From TMP-24 sp046348855 (GTDB lineage Bacteria > Pseudomonadota > Alphaproteobacteria > Rhodobacterales > Rhodobacteraceae): DNA of 64,000 nucleotides. This document shows positions 8,651 through 17,411 of the stretch, in pieces. Numbering within the stretch: the first letter of the stretch is position 1; every line of letters begins with the position of its first letter. Made by a program: the position numbers and the translations under genes. The notes beneath the pieces are model-generated. The model saw nothing but the letters and a program-made list of their open reading frames with translations, was not told the origin of the DNA and ran no database searches. The DNA lies in the NCBI GenBank assembly GCA_046348855.1, contig JAXMDK010000001.1, forward strand, positions 124,001 to 188,000, written 5' to 3'.

Positions 8651-9133
8651 ATGAAGATCACCCTGCCGCTTGCCGCCGCACTGATGTCCGCGGCCCTTCT
8701 TGCCCCCGCCGCGGTCCAGGCCGCCGACGGGCGTGCCGGATTTTTCACCGAGGCCGACGCCAACAAGGATGGCACGGTGACCAAGGACGAACTGGCCGCC
8801 TACCAGAAGGCCGAGATCGCCGGGATGGACGCCAACAACGACGGCTTTGTGACCGCCGACGAGATGAAGGCCTTCATCCTTGCCAAGATGGCCGACCGCG
8901 CCGCGGCGATGGCCGACAAGCGGATCGGGGCCGACGACAAGGATGGCGACGGCAAGCTGAGCCTCGCGGAGCTGCAGAACGACGACCGGATGCAGCGGAT
9001 GTTCGCCCGGCTCGATGCCAATGGCGACGGCACGCTGACCAAGGATGAGCTGGACAAGGCGCGCGGGCGCTGGATGCGACACCGGGCGGGTGGCCCGATG
9101 GAGGGGAAGGGTGACGGCGGAGACTGCCATTGA
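8651..9133 (+). CDS. Exported EF-hand calcium-binding protein
   Basis: A 160-residue protein with a signal peptide ending AAVQA (about residue 24). Four EF-hand loops follow: DANKDGTVTKDE, DANNDGFVTADE, DKDGDGKLSLAE and DANGDGTLTKDE, each with acidic residues at the metal-coordinating positions. It is expected to bind Ca2+ in the periplasm. The start ATG at 8651 follows GGAGACG. It stands about 60 bases upstream of an ECF sigma gene, the downstream gene and a metal-sensor-type protein, so it may act in sensing or be a regulon member (inference). Confidence 0.9.
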   Translation: MKITLPLAAALMSAALLAPAAVQAADGRAGFFTEADANKDGTVTKDELAAYQKAEIAGMDANNDGFVTADEMKAFILAKMADRAAAMADKRIGADDKDGDGKLSLAELQNDDRMQRMFARLDANGDGTLTKDELDKARGRWMRHRAGGPMEGKGDGGDCH

Positions 9134-9190
9134 CCGTCCGCCGCCACCCCGGCACGATGCCGGCCGCGGGCTGATACCGGAACCGCGCCA

Positions 9191-9780
9191 ATGGCCAGGG
9201 ACATGGAATTCGACGCCGACAGCGCCAGCGACGATGCGTTGCTGCACCTCTTCGCGGCGGGTCATGCCGGGGCGGCGGCGGCGATGACCGCGCGCTTCCT
9301 GCCCCTGTCCTACCGGCTGGCCGTGCGCATGCTCGGCCAGCCGGCCGATGCCGAGGACGTGGCACAAGAGGCGATGCTGCGGCTTTTCCGCCAGGCGCCG
9401 GACTGGCAGGCGGGGCGCGCCAGGGTCGGGACCTGGCTTTACCGGGTGACGGCCAACCTGTGCACCGACCATGCCCGCCGCCGCCGGTTCGCGCCGCTGG
9501 AGGCGGCCGACGGCATTGCCGCGCCGCTGGTTCCAGCCGAAACCGCGCTGACCGACAAGGCGCGCCTTGCCGCCCTGCACGAGGCACTGGCCGCCCTGCC
9601 GGAACGCCAGCGGCTGGCGGTCGTCCTGCGCCATCTCGAAGGGCTGGCCAACCCCGAGGTCGCCGGAATCATGGAGATCGGCGTCGAGGCGGTGGAAAGC
9701 CTGGTGGCGCGCGGCAAGCGGCGGCTGGGCGAGCTGCTGGCGGGGCGGCAGGCCGAGCTTGGCTATGGAGGCGAACATGA
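9191..9780 (+). CDS. RNA polymerase ECF-type sigma factor
   Basis: Region 2 is visible as RLAVRMLGQPADAEDVAQEAM with LRLFRQAP and VGTWLYRVTANLCTDHARR. Region 4 is ALAALPERQRLAVVLRHLEG with GVEAVESLVARGKRRL. It directs RNA polymerase to a stress regulon. The start at 9191 is clear. As given, the frame stays open far into the next gene. One additional G near 9768-9771 would end the protein at the TGA at 9778-9780, overlapping the next ATG (9777) as ATGA. I therefore place the end there with an inferred indel. It lies between an EF-hand protein and a membrane protein plus a metal-sensor protein, the usual setting of a sigma/anti-sigma module. Confidence 0.86.
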
Positions 9781-10149
9781 CCGATCACAGGGCCACGGAC
9801 CTGCCTGGAATCGAGGCGCTGCTCGGGCTTGGCCCGCGCCGAGGCGCCGGAGCCCTCGGCCGATCTGGCCGCGCGCGTGGCGGCGGCGGGGCGCGAGTTG
9901 CAGCCGCGTCCGGCGGCGGCGCGGGCGCAGGGGCCGGTCCGCGCGCCGGGCTTCTGGCGGCGGCTTCTGGACGGTGCGGGTGGCTTGCCGGGACTGGGCG
10001 GGCTGGCTGCGGCGGGGCTCGTGGGCTTTGCCATCGGCATGGGCGGGCTTCTCGACCCCGCGGCGGCGACTGAGGGCACCGCGCCGATCCTGAGCCTTCT
10101 GTCCGGGGACACGGCTGCCGGGGCGCTGCTGGGCGCCGGAAACGACTGA
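9777..10149 (+). pseudogene. Single-pass membrane protein downstream of ECF sigma (anti-sigma candidate), frameshifted
   Basis: It begins MTDHRATDLPGIEALLG and, after a slip at 9824-9828 (one extra G in a GGG run), continues LARAEAPEPSADLAARVAAA. A hydrophobic segment GLAAAGLVGFAIGMGGLL follows, with a short tail ending LLGAGND. This gives about 120 residues: a cytoplasmic N-terminal part, one membrane helix and a short periplasmic tail. The topology and position immediately after an ECF sigma suggest an anti-sigma factor, but no ZAS zinc motif is seen and the family is not recognised. Confidence 0.65.
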
Positions 10150-10159
10150 GAGGGGTGCG

Positions 10160-10630
10160 ATGGACGACGACAAGACGATGACCGGGACCGCGCCGCGTTC
10201 GCCCTGGGTGAAGCGCGGGCTGATCCTGTCGGTGTTGGTCAACCTTCTGCTGGCCGGCCTGCTGGTCGGGGCCGGGGTGCGCAACCACATGCACCGGATG
10301 CGCGGCGCCGAGGGTTTCGGCCCGCTGGTCAAGGCGATGACCCCCGAGGACCGCGCCGCGCTGCGCGACAGTTTCAAGGGGCAGGGCGACGACTGGAAGG
10401 CCTTCCGCGACGAAAACGACAAGTCCTTCGCCGACCTGGCCGCGATCATCGCCGCCGATCCGTTCGACCGCGCCGCCGCCGAGGCGGTGCTGGACCGCCA
10501 GTCAGCCGGCTTCGACAAGCGGATGGCGGCCGGCCGGGCGCTGCTTCTCGACCGCATCGCCGGCATGACCGCCACCGACCGCGCCGCCTTCGCCGAGAGG
10601 CTGCGCGCGGCCTTGGCTCGGCGGGATTGA
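10160..10630 (+). CDS. Periplasmic heavy-metal sensor family protein (Metal_resist/CnrX-like)
   Basis: A 156-residue protein with one N-terminal membrane anchor (GLILSVLVNLLLAGLLVGAG, about residues 20-40) and an all-helical periplasmic domain. The domain has the motif MTPEDRAALRDSFKGQ and a late RIAGMTATDRAAFAERL, as in the periplasmic heavy-metal sensor family (related to CnrX, ZraP and Spy). In CnrYXH-type systems such proteins control an ECF sigma. Its location two genes after the ECF sigma supports that here. The metal or stress sensed is unknown. Confidence 0.82.
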   Translation: MDDDKTMTGTAPRSPWVKRGLILSVLVNLLLAGLLVGAGVRNHMHRMRGAEGFGPLVKAMTPEDRAALRDSFKGQGDDWKAFRDENDKSFADLAAIIAADPFDRAAAEAVLDRQSAGFDKRMAAGRALLLDRIAGMTATDRAAFAERLRAALARRD

Positions 10631-10736
10631 TGGGGCGTTCGGCGCGCCGCAACTGAGGCACATGCAGGGACGGCCGTGGGCTTCAACGGTGTTGGCGCTT
10701 GCCTGCACGAAGCTGAGGCCCCGACGCTAGGTGCCC

Positions 10737-11096
10737 TTACTCGCAGCTGAGGCGGGGCTTCTCAAAGCCGGTCACGATCCAACGGTTCTTGCCGGCGGGC
10801 TTGGTGTAAAGGGTGTAGAAGCAGACTTCGTTGCCCATGTATCCGCCAGTGGTCATGGCCGATCCTCTCATGTAGCTTCCCGATCCATAGGCGCTGTAGT
10901 TGGTCGTGGTAGGCATGACGACCGCGTTTTCCATGCGCCACTGAAAGGCTCGGTGGCCATCGGGGGTGTCATACTCATTGATCGGCGGTCCGTAGCGCGC
11001 CACAACCGTCGATACGTCCTTGCCCACCATGTCATTCATGATCTGACTCGCGCAACCTGCAATAGCAAGCGCGACCACTAACACGATCTTACGCAA
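10737..11096 (-). CDS. Small lipoprotein, unknown function
   Basis: A 119-residue protein whose N-terminus MRKIVLVVALAIAGC ends in a lipobox cysteine. The segment MVGKDVSTVVARYGPP followed by DGHRAFQW resembles the SmpA/OmlA-like repeat found in small outer-membrane lipoproteins, but I would not assign a function. The best start is a TTG at 11096 preceded by AAGGGGA. Base composition is lower in GC than its neighbours, hinting at acquisition or weak expression. It stands alone between the metal-sensor gene and pleD. Confidence 0.72.
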   Translation of the reverse strand: MRKIVLVVALAIAGCASQIMNDMVGKDVSTVVARYGPPINEYDTPDGHRAFQWRMENAVVMPTTTNYSAYGSGSYMRGSAMTTGGYMGNEVCFYTLYTKPAGKNRWIVTGFEKPRLSCE

Positions 11097-11302
11097 TCAA
11101 TTCCCCTTAAATCTCGTGAAAAGCACATGAATAGCTGATTCTACCTGAGATGTTGGCTGAAGCTCCTGCATATGACAACTGTAGATTGTTCGCGGTCAAA
11201 CCAAGTGGCTTTTGTCTCCGCTGTGTTCGGCTGACCTCCATCATCGGAGCGTGGGCATCGTCGGCGGCCTCCGCTGCATCACCGCCGCGCCGCACCCCCC
11301 CC

Positions 11303-12685
11303 TCACGCCGCCGAGCGATCAAGCCTGACCCGGTTGCGGCCCTGGGCCTTGGCGGCCAGGAGGGCGCGGTCGGCGCGGGCCATCAGCCCCTCGGGTCCAT
11401 CGGGGCAGCCGCTGGCCGGGCCCCCGACCGCCAGGCCGATCGACAGCGTGACCTGCACCGATGTCCCGCCGGCAACCTTGACCGGCCGGTCGCCCACCGC
11501 GTGGCGCAGCCGTTCGGCGATAGCGTGCGCGGCGTCGAAGCCGGTGTCGGGCAGGGCGGCCAGGAACTCCTCGCCGCCGATCCGCGCCAAGAGGTCGCAG
11601 CCGCGCAGTTCCTGGCGCAGGCGGCAGGCGACTTCGGCCAGAACCGCGTCGCCCGCCGCATGGCCCCAGGTGTCGTTGACCAGCTTGAAACGGTCGAGGT
11701 CGATCAGCAGCACCGCGAAGGGCCGGTCGCTGCCGGCGGCGCGTTCGGCTATGCGTTCCATGCAGGGCAGGCCGTAGCGGCGGTTGTGCAGCCCGGTCAG
11801 CGGGTCGATCATCGCCAGCCGCAGCCCGTCGGCGACCGAGGTGCGCATCAGGTCGGCCTGGCGCTTGCGGGCCAGCTGGCCCTGCAGGCGCAGCGCGGCC
11901 TCGGCCGGGTCGGCGGTCATGTCGACCAGGTCGCTGGCGCCAAGGTCGAGCGCGGTGGCGGACAAGTCGCGGCCGCGGCCCGACAGTGCCAGGCACACCG
12001 CCGAATGGCGGGTATTCGGGCGCGACAGCAGTTCGGACATGAAGCGCAGCCCGTCGCCGGGCCGCACCAGATCGGCGGCCACCAGGAACAGATCCGGCAC
12101 CTCGCCGTCCTTCAGGTCGCTGAGCGCCGCGTCGCGGTCCAGAACCAGAAGCCGGTCGTTCAGGTGCGGTTGCAGCGCCCGTTTCCAAGCGAGGCTGGTT
12201 TCCACCCGGCCGCCGACCAGCCCGATCAGGCCTGCGCCGCGGAAGGGCTGGTGCGGTTCGGCAAAGCCCAGTTCGCCATAGGAGCCTTCGGGCAGGCCGA
12301 GCTGGTCCGGCCCGGTGCCGGCCCGCAAGAGGCTGCGCAGGCGGGCGAGCAGCAGCAGTTCGTCGACCGGCTTGCTGAACAGATCCTCGGCCCCGGCGCG
12401 CAGCGCCTCGATCCGGCGGGCGGGGTCGTTGACGGCGCTGATCATCAGCACGGGAATGTCGCGGGTGGCGGGCGAGGATTTCAGCGTGCGGCAGACGTCG
12501 ATGCCGCCGCAGTCGGGCAGGTCCACGTCCAGCAGCACCAGATCGGGCGCCTCGGTCCGGGCCAGCGCCACCGCCTCGGCCCCGCTTGCGGCCTGCAGGG
12601 TTTCGTAATAGGCCGAGGCCAGCTTAACCTTCAGCACGATCCGATTGGTCGCGACGTCGTCGACGATGAGGATCTTGCCGGCCAC
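11303..12685 (-). CDS. pleD: PleD-type response regulator diguanylate cyclase (REC-REC-GGDEF)
   Basis: A 460-residue protein. The first receiver domain begins KILIVDDVATNR with phospho-acceptor Asp53 in LLDVDLPD and ends with the conserved lysine in FSKPVDE. A second, degenerate receiver domain covers about residues 150-280. The GGDEF domain has DPLTGLHNRRY and the active-site variant GGEEF, with an RxxD inhibitory site (RGCD) just upstream. It makes c-di-GMP; in Caulobacter PleD drives the motile-to-sessile transition. It is a single gene with a start at the ATG where the REC domain begins. Confidence 0.93.
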   Translation of the reverse strand: MAGKILIVDDVATNRIVLKVKLASAYYETLQAASGAEAVALARTEAPDLVLLDVDLPDCGGIDVCRTLKSSPATRDIPVLMISAVNDPARRIEALRAGAEDLFSKPVDELLLLARLRSLLRAGTGPDQLGLPEGSYGELGFAEPHQPFRGAGLIGLVGGRVETSLAWKRALQPHLNDRLLVLDRDAALSDLKDGEVPDLFLVAADLVRPGDGLRFMSELLSRPNTRHSAVCLALSGRGRDLSATALDLGASDLVDMTADPAEAALRLQGQLARKRQADLMRTSVADGLRLAMIDPLTGLHNRRYGLPCMERIAERAAGSDRPFAVLLIDLDRFKLVNDTWGHAAGDAVLAEVACRLRQELRGCDLLARIGGEEFLAALPDTGFDAAHAIAERLRHAVGDRPVKVAGGTSVQVTLSIGLAVGGPASGCPDGPEGLMARADRALLAAKAQGRNRVRLDRSAA

Positions 12686-12760
12686 GGCGGGCCCTCCATC
12701 CGGTTGCTGGCATTCGCTTGGCTCATATTTCGGTCGTAAAGGTTAAGAAATGGTTGCCGG

Positions 12761-13099
12761 ATGAGACCCAAGCCGGGTCCGGCTTGTGCAAAACAGCGTC
12801 GGGAGTGGACAATCTTGGGCTTTGGGCGGGAACAGGCCGAAACAGTGGGGCTGAGGGCCCTGGCCTGGCTGGCGGGTCAGGAAGACCTGCTGGGGCAGTT
12901 TCTGGGCGCGTCAGGACTCGGGGCAAGCGAGCTTGCGGCGCGCGCGACCGAGCCCGAAGTTCTGGGTGCGGTTCTCGACTTCCTCTTGGCCGATGACGCC
13001 TGGGTCGCGGGCTTTTGCGACAGCGAGGGCCTGCCCCCCGACCGGCTGCTTGCTGCGCGCGCCGTCCTGCCGGGCGGCGAGGCTCCGCACTGGACCTGA
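12761..13099 (+). CDS. DUF3572 family protein
   Basis: About 112 residues, matching the small alphaproteobacterial family DUF3572: REQAETVGLRALAWLAGQ, PEVLGAVLDFLLADDAWV and a tail ending in HWT. Function is unknown; the protein looks soluble and helical. The ATG at 12761 gives an unrelated 18-residue leader, so a TTG at 12815 with GGGAGTGG 7 bases upstream is the more plausible start. It lies divergent from pleD and about 65 bases before the HAD phosphatase. Confidence 0.85.
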   Translation: MRPKPGPACAKQRREWTILGFGREQAETVGLRALAWLAGQEDLLGQFLGASGLGASELAARATEPEVLGAVLDFLLADDAWVAGFCDSEGLPPDRLLAARAVLPGGEAPHWT

Positions 13100-13164
13100 G
13101 GGCGATTGCGCGCGGCCGCCAAATCGGCCAAGGTCGCCCGCGCATTCAGGCAAAGGGAAAAGAG

Positions 13165-13860
13165 ATGACTGCCGTCAAGGGATTGCTGTTCGACAAGGAT
13201 GGCACGCTGTTCGACTTCCGTGCCACCTGGGGCGGCTGGACAAGGCGGGTCATCAACGTGCTGGCCGGCGGGCAGGCGGAGCGGACGGCCAGGCTGGGGC
13301 AGGCGCTGGGCTACGACCTGGCCCACGGCGACTTCGCGCCCGACAGCGCGGTGATCGCCCGGACAACCGCCGAAATCCGCGACCTGATCCTGCCCTTGCT
13401 GCCTGCGACCGACCCGGCGGCACTGCTGGAACAGATGAACGACATGGCGGCCGAGAACGACATGGTCGAGGCGGTGCCGCTGGTGCCGCTCTTTACCCGG
13501 TTCCGCGACATGGGGCTGAAGATCGGCCTTGCAACCAACGACGCCGAGGCCCCAGCACGCGCGCACTTGCGCCGCGCGGACATCGACGGCCTGTTCGACT
13601 TCGTCGCCGGCTTCGACAGCGGCTGGGGCGGCAAGCCGGAAGCCGGGCAGATGCAGGCCTTCCTCGCGCAGACCGATCTTCCCGCCGGTTCGGTCGCAAT
13701 GGTCGGCGACAGCCTGCACGATCTGGACGCCGGCCGCGCCGCCGGAATGCGCACCGTGGCCGTGCTGACCGGCATCGCCAAGGCCGAGGCGCTGGCCCCG
13801 CATGCCGACGTGGTTCTGGCCGATATCGGCGAACTGCCACGCTGGATTGCCGCGCAGTAA
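13165..13860 (+). CDS. HAD-superfamily hydrolase (phosphoglycolate-phosphatase-like)
   Basis: A 231-residue cytoplasmic phosphatase. HAD motif I is LLFDKDGTLFDF (nucleophile Asp with DxDGT), motif II is IGLATND, the motif III lysine is in GGKPEAG, and motif IV is AMVGDSLHDLDAG. The helical cap inserted after motif I resembles subclass IA enzymes such as phosphoglycolate phosphatase, but substrate specificity cannot be read. The ATG at 13165 follows AAAGAG. It is likely independent of the methyltransferase gene 110 bases downstream. Confidence 0.88.
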   Translation: MTAVKGLLFDKDGTLFDFRATWGGWTRRVINVLAGGQAERTARLGQALGYDLAHGDFAPDSAVIARTTAEIRDLILPLLPATDPAALLEQMNDMAAENDMVEAVPLVPLFTRFRDMGLKIGLATNDAEAPARAHLRRADIDGLFDFVAGFDSGWGGKPEAGQMQAFLAQTDLPAGSVAMVGDSLHDLDAGRAAGMRTVAVLTGIAKAEALAPHADVVLADIGELPRWIAAQ

Positions 13861-13969
13861 CCCGCCTTCGGCGGTGTGAACGACAAAATACGACGCAATC
13901 TGGTCGCAAAGCTTGGCGAAGGAAGCGGGACGCGCGCCCAAATCTGAGCCAGCAATGACGAGGTGCGCG

Positions 13970-15523
13970 ATGGCAGACGATCTGAAACGCAAGCGGGCGG
14001 GCGGCCGGTCAGGACATGCCGAACGGGCGGGCCACCGCGCCATCGACCAGATGCCCTGGCGCATTCCGCAGAACTACGACCGGCCGACCGAACCTCTGGG
14101 CCCCGAAGGGATCGAGGCGATCCACAAGGGCGCCATGCGGGTCCTGAAGGACATCGGCATCCGCTTCCTGAATGACGAGGCGCTGGCGATCTTCGCCAAG
14201 GCCGGCTGCAAGGTCGACGGCCAGACCGTGCGGATGGACGAGGATTTCGTCATGGAGATGCTGGCCCGCGCGCCGGCCGAATTCACCGTCACGCCGCGCA
14301 ACCCCGACCGGGCGATCCCGTTCGGCGGCAAGGCGCTTCTGTTCGGCAACGTTTCGTCGCCGCCGAACTACTGGGATCTGGAGCGCGGCAAGGTCTCGGG
14401 CTTCATGGAAGGGTTCCGCACCTTCATCAAGCTGACCCAGTATTTCAACTGCATCCATTTTGCCGGCGGCTATCCGGTGGAACCGATCGAAATCCACCCC
14501 TCGGTCCGCCACCTGGACTGCCTTTATGAAAAGCTGACCCTGACCGACAAGGTCTGCCATGCCTATTCGCTGGGCAAGGAGCGGGTTGAGGACGCGATGG
14601 AGATGGTGCGGATCGCCGGCGGACTGTCGCTCGACGAATTCCATGCCCAGCCGCGGATGTTCACCAACATCAACTCGGTTTCGCCGCTGAAGCACGACTT
14701 CCCGATGATCGACGGTGCGCTGCGGCTGGCGCGGGCCGGGCAGGTGGTGGTGGTGACGCCCTTCACGCTGGCCGGTGCGATGGCGCCGGTGACGATGGCC
14801 GGGGCAGTGACGCTGTCGATCGCCGAGGCGCTGTCGGCCATTGCTCTGTTGCAGTTCGTCAAGCCGGGCGCGCCCTGCATGATCGGCACCTTCACCTCGA
14901 ACGTCGACATGAAGTCGGGCGCGCCGGCCTTCGGCACCCCGGAATACATGCGCGCCACCCAGATGACCGGGCAGATGGCCCGGTTCTACAAGCTGCCGCT
15001 GCGATCCTCGGGCGTCTGTGCGGCCAACGTCCCGGACGGCCAGGCAATGTGGGAAACCTGCAATTCGCTGTGGGCGGCGGTCCAGTCGGGCACCAACCTT
15101 GTCTACCACGCCGCCGGCTGGCTTGAAGGCGGGCTGATCGCCAGCCCGGAAAAGTTCGTGATGGACTGCGAAGTGCTGCAGATGATCCAGCGTTACATGG
15201 AGCCCGCGACCTGGGCCACCGGACCGGACGAGATCGCCGTCGACACCATCGCCGAGGTCGGGCCGGATGGTCATTACTTCGGCGTCCAGCACACCCAGGA
15301 CCGCTATGCGCAGGCCTTCTACCAGCCTTTCGCCTCGGACTGGCGTAACTTCGAGGCCTGGCAGCTGGACGGCGCGACCTGGACGGCCGAACGCGCCCAC
15401 CGGATCTTTAAGGAGATCCTGGCCGAGTTCGAACCGCCGCCGATGGATGCCGGTGCCCACGACGAGCTGAAGGACTTCGTCGCCCGACGCAAATCCGAAG
15501 GCGGCGCGCCCACCGACTTCTGA
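13970..15523 (+). CDS. Trimethylamine methyltransferase (MttB) family protein
   Basis: A 517-residue protein of the MttB superfamily (TIM-barrel corrinoid-dependent methyltransferases). Characteristic stretches are HKGAMRVLKDIGIRF near the N-terminus, TPFTLAGAMAPVTMAGAV in the middle and YHAAGWLEGGLIASPEKF later. The whole frame is open without an in-frame amber codon, so this is a non-pyrrolysine member. Known members of that kind demethylate quaternary amines such as glycine betaine or proline betaine rather than trimethylamine. The ATG at 13970 was chosen for its AGGTG upstream and conserved neighbourhood. No corrinoid protein gene is adjacent, so the methyl acceptor must be encoded elsewhere. 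Confidence 0.88.
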   Translation: MADDLKRKRAGGRSGHAERAGHRAIDQMPWRIPQNYDRPTEPLGPEGIEAIHKGAMRVLKDIGIRFLNDEALAIFAKAGCKVDGQTVRMDEDFVMEMLARAPAEFTVTPRNPDRAIPFGGKALLFGNVSSPPNYWDLERGKVSGFMEGFRTFIKLTQYFNCIHFAGGYPVEPIEIHPSVRHLDCLYEKLTLTDKVCHAYSLGKERVEDAMEMVRIAGGLSLDEFHAQPRMFTNINSVSPLKHDFPMIDGALRLARAGQVVVVTPFTLAGAMAPVTMAGAVTLSIAEALSAIALLQFVKPGAPCMIGTFTSNVDMKSGAPAFGTPEYMRATQMTGQMARFYKLPLRSSGVCAANVPDGQAMWETCNSLWAAVQSGTNLVYHAAGWLEGGLIASPEKFVMDCEVLQMIQRYMEPATWATGPDEIAVDTIAEVGPDGHYFGVQHTQDRYAQAFYQPFASDWRNFEAWQLDGATWTAERAHRIFKEILAEFEPPPMDAGAHDELKDFVARRKSEGGAPTDF

Positions 15524-15595
15524 CCATCGCAAGACGCGAAGGCATTTGTTAACGCGGCGCGCCTAGCATGGCCCCCAGCTTTGAAGGGGCCGATC

Positions 15596-16177
15596 ATGCA
15601 CGGGCTAGTCAACCGATCCTTGCAGTCTTTCCTGCGGGACACCTACGGCGCGGCCCTGTGGGACCAGGTGGCTGAAGCCTCCGGCGCGCCCGCCGAAGGG
15701 TTCGAGGCCATGTTCAGCTATGACGACGGCCTGACCGACCGGCTGCTCGATTCGGCGGTCGGCATCCTGGCCAAGCCGCGCGATGCGCTGCTGGAAGATC
15801 TGGGCATGTTCCTGGTGTCGCTGGAACCCTTGCGCCGGCTCTTGCGGTTCAGCGGCGTGAACTATGTCGACTTCCTGCATTCGCTGGACGAATTGCCCGA
15901 CCGTGCCCGGCTGGCGGTGGCGGAAATCGGCCTGCCGGAACTGACGCTGGTGCCGCGCGAAGGCGAAGGGTTCCTGGTCAGGGTCGGGCATGGCCATCCG
16001 GGCTTCGTGCCGGTCTTCGCCGGCATCCTGCGGGCGATGGCCGACGATTACGGGGCCTTCGCGGTGGTCGACATCGCAGACCCACGAACCGCGCCCAACG
16101 CCATCCGCGTCGATCTGCTGGAGCCGCAATTCGCCTCGGGCCGCCGATTCGATCTCGGCCGGCCAGAGGCCCGGTGA
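15596..16177 (+). CDS. H-NOX (haem NO-binding) family protein, apparently lacking haem ligands
   Basis: A 193-residue protein that aligns along the full H-NOX domain: MHGLVNRSLQSFLRDTYG at the N-terminus, MFSYDD, then LLEDLGMFLV and FLHSLDELPDR. By alignment to the soluble guanylate cyclase beta subunit from memory, the proximal haem histidine of LDALHDH corresponds to Pro101 in LDELPDR. The YxSxR haem-propionate motif corresponds to VGHGH (about 130-134). Haem binding by the usual mode is therefore doubtful. Its TGA overlaps the ATG of the downstream cyclase, so it is the coupled sensory partner of that enzyme. Confidence 0.83.
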   Translation: MHGLVNRSLQSFLRDTYGAALWDQVAEASGAPAEGFEAMFSYDDGLTDRLLDSAVGILAKPRDALLEDLGMFLVSLEPLRRLLRFSGVNYVDFLHSLDELPDRARLAVAEIGLPELTLVPREGEGFLVRVGHGHPGFVPVFAGILRAMADDYGAFAVVDIADPRTAPNAIRVDLLEPQFASGRRFDLGRPEAR

Positions 16178-17175
16178 TGGACACCCGGCAGATGCAGGAC
16201 GCCGCACTGATCGGGGCCGATGCGCTCGGCCGGCTGATGCCGATGTATCTGTGGATCACGCCGACCGGGCTGATCCGCGCCGTCGGCCCGACGCTGGTCA
16301 AGCTGTGCGGATCGGCGCCGCTGGTCGGCGACCGCTTTCTCGACAGGTTTCAGGTCGACCGGCCGCGCGCGCTTTACAGCATGGCCGACGTGCAGGCCTT
16401 GGCCGGCCAGCGCATCCACCTCAGCCTGCGCAGCGGCCCCGGCACCAGCCTGCGCGGCCAGACCCAGCCGCTGGGCGGCGGCCAGGGCTGGCTTCTGAAC
16501 CTGTCGTTCGGCATTTCGGTGGCTGAGGCGGTGCGCGACCATCGGCTGACCAATGCCGATTTCGCCCCCACCGACCTGACGGTCGAGCTTCTGTTCCTGA
16601 CCGAGGTCAAGGCGGCGGTGATGGGCGAACTGGCGGCGCTGAACGCCCGGCTGAAGCGCGCCCACGACGAGGCCGAGGCGCGCGCCCTGACCGACGCGCT
16701 GACCGGGCTGGCGAACCGCCGGGCGCTCGACGCCGATCTGGGCCGCGACTGCCAGCTGGCGGCGCGCGGCGGGGCCGGCTTCGCGCTGCTGCATCTCGAC
16801 CTCGATTTCTTCAAGGCGGTGAACGACACGCTGGGCCATGCGGCGGGCGATCATGTGCTGGCCGAAGTGGCCAAGGTCCTGCGCAGCGAAATCCGTGCCT
16901 CCGACACCGCCGCGCGGGTCGGGGGCGACGAATTCGTGCTGATCCTGCGCGGCGGCCCCGACCAGACCCAGGTGGCCGAGGTCGCGGCCCGCATCATCGC
17001 CCGACTGGAACAGCCGATCCCGTTCGAGGGCCGGGACTGCCGGATTTCTGGGTCAATCGGGGTGGTGCTGTCGGGGGCCTATGCGACACCCGGCCCCGAC
17101 CGGATGCACGCCGACGCCGACGAGGCGCTGTATGCGGCGAAACGGGCGGGGCGGGGGAGGTGTGTGGTGGGGTGA
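16177..17175 (+). CDS. HNOBA-GGDEF diguanylate cyclase, partner of the H-NOX protein
   Basis: A 332-residue protein. The N-terminal about 150 residues (RLMPMYLWITPTGLIRAVGP, later LTVELLFLTEVKAAVMGELA) match the H-NOX-associated HNOBA domain, leading into a short coiled coil. The GGDEF domain follows with DALTGLANRRAL, LHLDLDFFKAVND and active-site GGDEF preceded by an RASD inhibitory site. It should synthesise c-di-GMP, with activity set by the neighbouring H-NOX-like protein. The ATG at 16177 overlaps the upstream TGA; a GTG at 16174 is an alternative. Confidence 0.92.
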   Translation: MDTRQMQDAALIGADALGRLMPMYLWITPTGLIRAVGPTLVKLCGSAPLVGDRFLDRFQVDRPRALYSMADVQALAGQRIHLSLRSGPGTSLRGQTQPLGGGQGWLLNLSFGISVAEAVRDHRLTNADFAPTDLTVELLFLTEVKAAVMGELAALNARLKRAHDEAEARALTDALTGLANRRALDADLGRDCQLAARGGAGFALLHLDLDFFKAVNDTLGHAAGDHVLAEVAKVLRSEIRASDTAARVGGDEFVLILRGGPDQTQVAEVAARIIARLEQPIPFEGRDCRISGSIGVVLSGAYATPGPDRMHADADEALYAAKRAGRGRCVVG

Positions 17176-17411
17176 GGGGGGGTGCATAATGGCGTCGCGG
17201 TCACGGCATCATGGCATGGAATGCTGACGGCAGGAGGAGGCCAACTATGAAAGCACGCGCGTCGCCGAATCTGCCCTGGTCGATGAGGAAAGCAGCTGAG
17301 GAGGTGCCGCCGAGGATGGCGGGTCGCTAAACCATCACTTCGCCCTAGCTCTGGCTGAGCAGGTTAGAGCATGAGCAGGGCCGCTGTGAAGATGAGGCCA
17401 GCGGCGCTCTC
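17176..17411. other. Intergenic stretch without a supported gene
   Basis: A 27-codon open frame at 17247 follows a good AGGAGG, but the product is unrecognisable and ends at TAA 17328-17330. The segment 17345-17411 looks like decayed coding sequence of mixed frame. It could be a remnant of inserted DNA next to the low-GC gene that follows; I cannot identify its source. Confidence 0.35.

Noticed and set aside
10631..10736. Possible tRNA or small RNA in the gap after the metal-sensor gene
   Set aside because: No cloverleaf, no terminal CCA-type acceptor stem and no terminator could be drawn.
17247..17330. A 27-codon gene with a strong AGGAGG
   Set aside because: The product has no recognisable features and the flanking sequence looks decayed.
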